The notes under the pieces are model-generated. The model was not told the origin of the DNA. It saw only the letters and a program-made list of their open reading frames with translations, and did not search any database. Shown one piece after another: positions 39,649-44,609 of a DNA stretch of 44,609 bases. The position numbers and the translations under genes are program-made. Source of the DNA: Anaerolinea sp. (GTDB lineage Bacteria > Chloroflexota > Anaerolineae > Anaerolineales > Villigracilaceae); the NCBI GenBank assembly GCA_020723805.1, contig DYID01000029.1, positions 1 through 44,609 of the forward strand, read 5' to 3'. How positions within the stretch are numbered: position 1 is the stretch's first letter; every line of letters begins with the position of its first letter.

Positions 39649-40839
39649 TTATTTCAAAATGGACAGGACTTCTTCGACGATTCCATTCAGCGGCGCGAGG
39701 CGGTTCTCCTTTGACTTACGCGGCTTCAATTCTACCATCCCCTCTTTCAAGCCCTTTTCGCCCACCGTCACCCGCAGCGGAGAGCCAATCAAGTCGGCGT
39801 CGTTGAATTTGACCCCGGCGCGTTCTTCGCGGTCGTCGAACAGAACCGAAATGCCCGCCGCTTGGAGTCTTTCGTACAATGCCTCTGCCGGGGGGAGGGT
39901 GTCCGTCTCCTTGCCGGGGACGTGCATGAGATACACATCGAACGGCGCGGCGGGGTGGGGCAGAGTCAATCCCTTGTCGTCGTGATGCGCCTCCGCCAGC
40001 GCAAGCAAAAGATTGAGAGGGTTGTCCGTCAACGCAATCGCTGAGACTACCTCCAGCGGTGTGCCGCACAACGCACAGGCATCGCCTGCTTTCGCCTGCG
40101 CCAAATCTGCGACGACCTCCGCCGAATAATCGCGCCCGTAGTTGGTATTCTTGAGATGCCAGCCCGGCTCGTTTGCCCCCGCCACGAGATTTTTTGAGAC
40201 GGGAATCAAATCATCCACAACGACCAGCGCCTCGGGACTCAAGCCGACGGCTGATGCGTACCCCGCCGCCGCTCCCGCGCCGCGAATTTCTTCTTCCGTC
40301 GCCAGGCGTATCTCTCCCACCTGCGCCTTTAATTTTGCTTCGCTCAACTGCATGTCGCCGCGCAATGCGACGAAAACAAAGCGCCCGTCGTTGAGGCGGG
40401 TGTACATCAATGCCTTGGCGGTTTTCTCTTTGGGAATGCCGAGGAAATTTGCCAGCGACTCAATCGTATTGCACTCGGGCGTTTCCACCTTTTCCAAAGG
40501 CAGGAGCGGTTCATCCCCTCCTTGTGGGAGTTTGGCAAAGCGGGCGAGTTCGAGCCGCTCCGTGTATTGGCAGTGCGGGCAGTGGGCAACTTCGACATTC
40601 CCCGAAGCGATGGGGGAGAAGGTTTCCCGTTCGTTGCCGATGGTGGGCAAGGAAAGACGAGAGAGGAAAGATGCATCCTTGGCGAGTTCTTGTAAATGTG
40701 CAAGCGTGAGTTCGCCAAGTTTTGTTGAGATGTTCTCGCGCGTCAAATATCCCGCACGGACGAGGAGCGCCCAGCCTTCCGTCCGCGCGTTGTTGGGGGC
40801 TTCGCGCAGGGTTTGAATGTTGAGGTCACGGTATTTCAT
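39649..40839 (-). CDS. ProRS-derived protein: editing and anticodon domains without class II catalytic core
   Basis: 396 residues, no frameshift. Residues 1-36 (DLNIQTLREAPNNARTEGWA, LLVRAGYLTREN) align with the N-terminus of bacterial prolyl-tRNA synthetase. Then about 170 residues holding class II motifs 1 and 2 are missing. Residues ~118-250 match the INS/YbaK editing domain (TPECNTIESLANFLGIPKEK, ALRGDMQLSEAKL, LVAGANEPGWHLKNTNYG). The GIGxxR motif 3 is absent: NPLNLLLALAEAHHDDKG stands there. The anticodon-binding domain is intact (HPAAPFDVYLM, GISVLFDDREERAGVKFNDA, DLIGSPLRVTVG). CxxC pairs at 87/90 and 255/258 could bind zinc. It should not aminoacylate; trans-editing of Ala-tRNA-Pro is a possibility. 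GTG 40851 is an alternative start. Confidence 0.85.
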   Translation of the reverse strand: MKYRDLNIQTLREAPNNARTEGWALLVRAGYLTRENISTKLGELTLAHLQELAKDASFLSRLSLPTIGNERETFSPIASGNVEVAHCPHCQYTERLELARFAKLPQGGDEPLLPLEKVETPECNTIESLANFLGIPKEKTAKALMYTRLNDGRFVFVALRGDMQLSEAKLKAQVGEIRLATEEEIRGAGAAAGYASAVGLSPEALVVVDDLIPVSKNLVAGANEPGWHLKNTNYGRDYSAEVVADLAQAKAGDACALCGTPLEVVSAIALTDNPLNLLLALAEAHHDDKGLTLPHPAAPFDVYLMHVPGKETDTLPPAEALYERLQAAGISVLFDDREERAGVKFNDADLIGSPLRVTVGEKGLKEGMVELKPRKSKENRLAPLNGIVEEVLSILK

Positions 40840-40850
40840 GGACGATGACA

Positions 40851-40898
40851 CCCCTCTCCTTTTGGGAGAGGGGTCAGGGGCGAGGTCAAGGGGAGATG
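40851..40898. repeat. CCCCTCTCC/GGAGAGGGG dispersed-repeat hairpin
   Basis: CCCCTCTCC (40851-40859) and GGAGAGGGG (40865-40873) form a hairpin, followed by TCAGGGGCGAGGTCAAGGGG. This is a common bacterial dispersed-repeat style. On the minus strand it supplies AAGGAG for the ProRS-like gene and lies 1 bp from the bactofilin stop. Confidence 0.65.
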
Positions 40899-41417
40899 TC
40901 AGGATTCCGCCTTTTTCTTCCTCGGCAGCCTTTGCGTTTTCTCCGCTTCAGGGATGACGATGGGCGTCGCGGCGATGGATTCCGCCACAGCCGCCTCCGA
41001 CTGCGTCGTCTCGGTGACAGGTCCGAGGTCCAGCTCGACCGTTTCTTCCATCCGAATCTGACCGCGCAGGAAGGCGCCTTCCTCTGTCACAAAAGCGGTG
41101 GTGACCACGTCGCCCCACACGCGCCCCGTGCCGCGAATTTCCAGTTTTTGCGTGGTGATGTTGCCGCGCACCGCGCCCGCCACGATGACGGTGTTGGCGC
41201 GCACGTTCTGGCAGGTGACGCGCCCCGTCTCGCCAACGACGAGCATGCCGCGCAGGGCAATCTCGCCCTCGAACGCGCCTTCGATGCGCACGCCGCCCGA
41301 CCCGCTGATCGAGCCGTGCCAAATGACCCCCGCTCCCAGCACTGAGGTAATGCGTTCCACGGCTTGCACGGGCGGAGGAGTTTCTTTTGCAATGGGTGTC
41401 GTGTTGCGTTTGAACAT
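40899..41417 (-). CDS. Bactofilin (polymer-forming cytoskeletal protein)
   Basis: 172 residues. The central beta-helix reads GAGVIWHGSISGSGGVRIEG, then FEGEIALRGMLVVGETGRV, and VRGNITTQKLEIRGTGRVWG. This is the DUF583 bactofilin fold. The tails are polar: Pro-rich at the N-terminus and basic KKKAES at the end. Bactofilins polymerise without nucleotide and affect shape or envelope. A TAAAAT lies 6 nt before ATG 41417, suggesting a leaderless mRNA. The gene follows a terminator downstream of fabI. Confidence 0.93.
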   Translation of the reverse strand: MFKRNTTPIAKETPPPVQAVERITSVLGAGVIWHGSISGSGGVRIEGAFEGEIALRGMLVVGETGRVTCQNVRANTVIVAGAVRGNITTQKLEIRGTGRVWGDVVTTAFVTEEGAFLRGQIRMEETVELDLGPVTETTQSEAAVAESIAATPIVIPEAEKTQRLPRKKKAES

Positions 41418-41423
41418 GGGTTG

Positions 41424-41429
41424 ATTTTA
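41424..41429 (-). promoter_or_regulatory. -10-like TAAAAT, 6 nt before bactofilin ATG
   Basis: TAAAAT on the minus strand; no good -35 is seen and there is no room for a ribosome-binding site. Confidence 0.4.
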
Positions 41430-41438
41430 CCGTTAAAC

Positions 41439-41466
41439 AAAAAAGGCGGCACGCTTCCGCGCCGCC
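41439..41466 (-). terminator. Terminator between fabI and bactofilin
   Basis: GGCGGC (41445-41450) pairs with GCCGCC (41461-41466), with extra inner GC/GC pairing. On the minus strand TTTTTTG follows. Confidence 0.8.
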
Positions 41467-41474
41467 GCCCTGCC

Positions 41475-41512
41475 TCACTGTTCACTGCTCACTGTTCACT
41501 GTTCACTGATTA
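41475..41512. repeat. TCACTGTTCACTG repeat
   Basis: Repeated TTCACTG/CTCACTG phrases (five to six units) downstream of fabI, the same family as near 12415 and 12566. Confidence 0.8.
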
Positions 41513-41522
41513 CTTTTTACGC

Positions 41523-42329
41523 TCACTGACTCCCGCCTTCCTCTTCCTTCCCGCTAATTTGCACTCCCATGATGTTGAAGCCCGAATCCACGTAAATCAC
41601 CTCGCCTGTGATGCGCTTCGACAAATCCGACGCAAGGAACACTGCCAAATCCCCCACGTCTTCGATGGTGACGTTCTCACGCAGGGGCGACATATCGGCG
41701 AAGTGCTTGTACATGTCGCGGAAGCCGCCCACGCCCGCCGCCGCCAGCGTGCGGATGGGTCCCGCCGAAATGGCATTGACGCGAATCTTCTGCGGACCCA
41801 GGTCGTAGGCAAGATAGCGGGTGGACGATTCCAGAGCCGCCTTTGCCACGCCCATCACGTTGTAATGCGGAGCGACCTTGCTCGCGCCCGAGCCATAGGT
41901 CAGGCACATGATTGAGGCGCCGGGGTTCAGGATGGGCAAAAAGGCGTTCGTCAAAGCGACGAACGAATACACGGAAATGTCCATCGCATTCTTGAAGCCC
42001 TCGCGCGAGGTCTGGTAATAGGGCCGGCTCAACTCCTCGCGCCCGGCATACGCAATCGAATGCACCAGCACGTCAATCTTCCCGAAATGCTCGGCGGCTT
42101 TCTTTGCCACCGCCGCGATTTGTTCGTCGCTGGTCACGTCGCATTGTTCCACCCATGTGCAGCCCACCTTTTCGGCAAGCGGTTTCACGCGCCGTTCGAG
42201 CGCCTCGCCCGCATAACTGATGCCGATGTTCGCGCCTTCGCGGTGAAACGCCTGCGTAATGCCCCACGCAATCGAACGTTCGTTTGCCAGACCGAACACC
42301 AGTGCGTTTTTGCCTTCGAGTAATCCCAT
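41523..42329 (-). CDS. fabI: Enoyl-[acyl-carrier-protein] reductase [NADH]
   Basis: 268 residues, the last reductive step of fatty-acid elongation. The N-terminal nucleotide-binding segment is FGLANERSIAWGI. The catalytic pair is Tyr156-x6-Lys163 (YNVMGVAK) with Tyr145 in CLTYGSG, the same spacing as E. coli FabI. ISAGPIRTLAA and the SDLSKRITGEVIYVD end are typical. ATG 42329 has GGAGG 4 nt upstream. It is probably its own transcript. Confidence 0.95.
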   Translation of the reverse strand: MGLLEGKNALVFGLANERSIAWGITQAFHREGANIGISYAGEALERRVKPLAEKVGCTWVEQCDVTSDEQIAAVAKKAAEHFGKIDVLVHSIAYAGREELSRPYYQTSREGFKNAMDISVYSFVALTNAFLPILNPGASIMCLTYGSGASKVAPHYNVMGVAKAALESSTRYLAYDLGPQKIRVNAISAGPIRTLAAAGVGGFRDMYKHFADMSPLRENVTIEDVGDLAVFLASDLSKRITGEVIYVDSGFNIMGVQISGKEEEGGSQ

Positions 42330-42369
42330 TGTTCCTCCAAATGATTTGCGCGGCGCAAGAGAGCGCCTT

Positions 42370-42951
42370 CTACGCAGAAATAATTTTCCAATCTTTCACC
42401 TTGAACCGCCAGGGTTTGGACTTCCACGGCTCAGGCACATTATTTAAACCCACACGCGGGGATTTCGTCACGAGCGAATTCGGGACTTCGACCCCCGCTT
42501 CGATCCACAAGCCGGAGGTTGGTTCTGTCAAATCAACCCCGTTCTCCCCTTTGCCGATTCCCATCGCCTGACAGAGTTTCCCCGGACCAAAGGTATCGCG
42601 CCCACCGCGCCTTGCCAGCATCACCTCCACGCCCTCGATGGGTTGAATTGCCCGAATCAACACTGCCGCCGGAAATCCCTCCCGTTCGGTGACCGCGTTC
42701 AACATCCAGTGATTCCCATAGGTGAAATAGACGTAAGCATGCCCCGGCTCCCCATACATGACCTGTGTGCGCGGCGTCCGCCCGGCTTTGGCGTGACATC
42801 CCAAATCCTTCTCGCCGATATACGCTTCGGTCTCGGTGATGAGCCCGACCAGCTTCACGCCGTCCAGCATGCGAACCAGCCTTGCGCCGAGGAGCTCACG
42901 GGCAACTGTCAATGTGGGGCGGTTGTAAAACTCGCGTGGAAGTACAATCAT
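42370..42951 (-). CDS. DNA-3-methyladenine glycosylase (AAG/MPG family)
   Basis: 193 residues. REFYNRPTLTVARELLGARL at the start, the catalytic ITETEAYIGEKDLGCHA and HAYVYFTYGNHWMLNAVTE are the AAG fold motifs; the Glu of ETEAY is the general base. It removes alkylated purines in base excision repair. ATG 42951 is chosen, as homology begins at IVLPREFYN; the open frame upstream overlaps the epimerase gene. No Shine-Dalgarno is seen. It is probably co-transcribed 35 bp behind the epimerase. Confidence 0.93.
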   Translation of the reverse strand: MIVLPREFYNRPTLTVARELLGARLVRMLDGVKLVGLITETEAYIGEKDLGCHAKAGRTPRTQVMYGEPGHAYVYFTYGNHWMLNAVTEREGFPAAVLIRAIQPIEGVEVMLARRGGRDTFGPGKLCQAMGIGKGENGVDLTEPTSGLWIEAGVEVPNSLVTKSPRVGLNNVPEPWKSKPWRFKVKDWKIISA

Positions 42952-42986
42952 CAGCAGTGGGGTGAATGTTGGAAAAATTGACCAAC

Positions 42987-43910
42987 TTATTTGAAGCGTT
43001 GGTCTCGCTGAATCGTCAACCTCAACCCCTCTTCCAACTTGATGGACGGACGGTAGCCGAGTTTTTCCTTTGCCAGCGATATATCCGCGCACATGCGCGA
43101 GACGCCGGCGGAGGTTTGCGCGTTGTAAATGACCTCGGCTTTGCTGCCGGTCACATCCAGCACTGTTTTGATCAATCCGCGGATGCTGGTCTCTGTGCCG
43201 GAGCCGATGTTGATGACCAGCCCGTTGATATTGGGGGCGGTCGCCGCGGCAACCAGCGCACTGACCACGTCATCCACGAAGACGAAATCGCGGGTCTGTG
43301 TGCCGTCGCCGTGCGCCACCAATGTCCCGCCGCGCAGCGCCTGCTTGAGATAATGCGGCACCACGGGCGGATGCGAGGGAGGCAGATGTTGACCCGGTCC
43401 ATAGGCATTGAAGATGCGCAGGCTGACCGTCTCGATGCCCCACAACCCGCCGATGGTGCGGACGTAGTATTCCGCCGCGAGTTTGGAGACAGCATACGGC
43501 GAGCGCGGATTGGGGGTGAGGGTCTCTTTCAGCGGCTGGTCGGCTTGGTTGCCGTACACAGCCCCGCTCGAGGCGAGAACGACGCGGCGCACGCCGACAT
43601 CCCGGATGGCTTCCATGAGGGCAACCGTCCCGCCCACGTTGACGTGGTTGTAGTCGCGCGGATACAGCACCGACTCCGGCACCGAGACGCGCGCCGCCAG
43701 GTGATAGACGACATCCACCTCCTGGAGCAAGGTCCACAACTTGGGGCGGTCACTCACGTCGCCGCGCGTGAAATGAACGTCGGGTGCGAGAGCCTGCGGG
43801 TCGCCGGTGGAGAGGTCGTCCAGTCCGCGCACCTGATGCCCTTCGCGGGCGAGATGATTGGCAAGCGAAGAGCCGAGGAATCCCGCGGCTCCGGTAATCA
43901 GAAAGTTCAT
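42987..43910 (-). CDS. NAD-dependent epimerase/dehydratase (SDR; nucleotide-sugar type)
   Basis: 307 residues of extended SDR type. GAAGFLG (7-13) binds NAD. The catalytic set is Ser near 114, Tyr139 and Lys143 (YAVSK). FNAYGPGQ and GDGTQTRDFVFVDDVV are the usual sugar-nucleotide epimerase landmarks, resembling UDP-glucose 4-epimerase. The exact sugar cannot be set. ATG 43910 lies 11 nt after a perfect TATAAT, so the mRNA has almost no leader. Confidence 0.92.
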   Translation of the reverse strand: MNFLITGAAGFLGSSLANHLAREGHQVRGLDDLSTGDPQALAPDVHFTRGDVSDRPKLWTLLQEVDVVYHLAARVSVPESVLYPRDYNHVNVGGTVALMEAIRDVGVRRVVLASSGAVYGNQADQPLKETLTPNPRSPYAVSKLAAEYYVRTIGGLWGIETVSLRIFNAYGPGQHLPPSHPPVVPHYLKQALRGGTLVAHGDGTQTRDFVFVDDVVSALVAAATAPNINGLVINIGSGTETSIRGLIKTVLDVTGSKAEVIYNAQTSAGVSRMCADISLAKEKLGYRPSIKLEEGLRLTIQRDQRFK

Positions 43911-43921
43911 ACGTGATGGAG

Positions 43922-43927
43922 ATTATA
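43922..43927 (-). promoter_or_regulatory. -10 box TATAAT, 11 nt before epimerase ATG
   Basis: Consensus -10 on the minus strand; GCAACA at 17 bp is a weak -35. The expected start leaves only ~5 nt of leader. Confidence 0.55.
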
Positions 43928-44013
43928 GCATCATAGGATTATCTTGTTGCCGAAGGGTTGCTTGGTGCTTGGCAGTTGAGACCAGGGGACCGGGAATTGC
44001 TCCGATATTTTCA

Positions 44014-44042
44014 TTGACATATTCCTATTATCCTGTTACTAT
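44014..44042 (+). promoter_or_regulatory. Cold-shock gene promoter
   Basis: TTGACA (44014-44019), 17-bp spacer and TACTAT (44037-44042). Transcription from about 44049 gives a ~136-nt leader before the cold-shock gene. Confidence 0.85.
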
Positions 44043-44086
44043 GAAGCCCAGTAGGATAACGGTAAGTTACGTTGGTTAGAAGAACA

Positions 44087-44125
44087 ACAGCGGCTCACGG
44101 TTAGACCCGTGGGCTGTTTTGTTTT
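44087..44125 (+). terminator. Terminator-like hairpin inside the cold-shock leader
   Basis: GCTCACGG (44093-44100) pairs with CCGTGGGC (44107-44114), with outer ACA/TGT pairing, followed by TTTTGTTTT. It is 60 bp before the coding start and downstream of the promoter, so it may attenuate the gene or end a ~75-nt small RNA. Confidence 0.75.
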
Positions 44126-44184
44126 GACCTCCGATGGAAACGAACGGACGCCTAAAATCTATAAATTGCCATAGGAGGCAAAAC

Positions 44185-44394
44185 ATGTCTGAAAGAATAA
44201 TTGGTACGGTCAAGTGGTTCAACGGTGACAAGGGCTTCGGCTTCATCGAGCGCCCGGGCGGCAAGGACGTTTTCGTCCATTTCTCCGCCATCCAGGGCGA
44301 CGGTTACCGCAACCTCACCGAAGGTCAACAAGTCGAGTTCAACGTCGAGCAGGGACCCAAAGGACCGCAAGCCAGCAACGTTAGAATGGTGTAG
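44185..44394 (+). CDS. Cold-shock protein (CspA family)
   Basis: 69 residues, one cold-shock domain. RNP1 is KGFGFI (16-21) and RNP2 VFVHF (29-33), with the aromatic WFN near residue 11. It binds single-stranded RNA and DNA, and family members act as RNA chaperones and antiterminators. ATG 44185 has AGGAGG 7 nt upstream. The long structured leader with an internal terminator suggests post-initiation control. Confidence 0.96.
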   Translation: MSERIIGTVKWFNGDKGFGFIERPGGKDVFVHFSAIQGDGYRNLTEGQQVEFNVEQGPKGPQASNVRMV

Positions 44395-44442
44395 CAGAGA
44401 AAAGGCTTTGGAAGTCTCGCAGACATCCGAAGCCTGGTAGTC

Positions 44443-44481
44443 AAAAGAGAGTCCGGCGTGAAAGCGTTGGGCTCTCTTTTT
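44443..44481 (+). terminator. Terminator after the cold-shock gene
   Basis: AAAAGAGAG (44443-44451) pairs with CTCTCTTTT (44472-44480), with inner CC/GG pairing and T after. A smaller AGGCTT/AAGCCT hairpin precedes it (44403-44435). Confidence 0.85.
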
Positions 44482-44550
44482 GATTCCTGTTACTGCTTCT
44501 TCGGTAACTATTTTTGTTACACCATCTCCTTGCGCGGTGGCGCGAGATTC

Positions 44551-44600
44551 TTGTCCTGAGCTGGCAGGTTGAGCCTGTCGAAACCCTGCCGAAGGGTATC
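44551..44600. repeat. REP-like CTTGTCCTGAGC ... GAGCCTGTCGAA element
   Basis: CTTGTCCTGAGC (44552-44563) and GAGCCTGTCGAA (44571-44582) are two halves of a widespread extragenic palindromic repeat, followed by CCCTGCCGAAGGG. The window ends just after it; 44482-44550 holds nothing else recognised. Confidence 0.6.
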
Positions 44601-44609
44601 TCGCGTTTT

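Noticed and set aside
39649-40839. ProRS-like gene as a simple pseudogene
   Set aside because: The frame is intact over 396 codons and the editing and anticodon segments are well conserved, which argues for a working protein.

Overview
The window is high-GC bacterial chromosome, most likely from an Anaerolineae-type Chloroflexota. This is inferred from gene content and style: an acidic protein of repeated P/D-D-W-L-K motifs, split FeoB with DtxR/FeoA proteins, a bactofilin, a Gram-positive-type LexA box at uvrB, and many short-phrase intergenic repeats. I found no rRNA, tRNA, CRISPR array, phage or transposase gene. The content is mostly chromosomal housekeeping and catabolic genes.

Layout. 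1-5.7 kb: the 3' part of a DWLK-repeat/TPR protein, ndk, a minus-strand rsfS/thpR/response-regulator group, a DUF1684 gene, and an ECF-like sigma factor with a zinc-finger anti-sigma candidate. 5.8-10.2 kb: a minus-strand run of small hydrolase, nucleotidyltransferase, methyltransferase and membrane genes. 10.3-12.4 kb: uvrB behind a LexA-type box. 12.6-17.3 kb: a minus-strand ferrous-iron operon, reading DtxR regulator, isoprenylcysteine-type methyltransferase, membrane-anchored DtxR-FeoA protein, FeoB GTPase and FeoB permease, controlled from a promoter that overlaps a perfect inverted-repeat operator. 17.4-25.4 kb: ATP-grasp ligase, ankyrin protein, a small membrane protein, an MFS/spermidine-synthase fusion, HlyIII, a methyltransferase, YtxH and an aspartase-family lyase. 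25.4-34.4 kb: a TetR-headed beta-oxidation operon with MBL hydrolase, two acyl-CoA dehydrogenases, a four-helix-bundle protein, FadN-type HAD/ECH, thiolase and SCP2. 34.4-44.6 kb: UroD-family protein, metG, DUF92, a PH-like protein, a ProRS-derived protein without the aminoacylation core, bactofilin, fabI, AAG glycosylase, an SDR epimerase and a cold-shock gene.

Most notable candidates: (1) an intact gene resembling bacterial prolyl-tRNA synthetase that has lost class II motifs 1-3 but kept the YbaK-like editing and anticodon-binding regions, possibly a trans-editing factor; (2) a promoter, Met-rich mini-ORF and intrinsic terminator immediately upstream of metG, which looks like a leader-peptide attenuator; (3) inverted TTACCAATTACC-type repeats in every intergenic junction from the first acyl-CoA dehydrogenase to SCP2; (4) the iron operon with split FeoB and a membrane-tethered DtxR-FeoA regulator; (5) several genes whose -10 box sits 6-11 nt before the start codon, suggesting leaderless mRNAs.

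All assignments come from reading the sequence and recalled family motifs. No database search or structure prediction was run.
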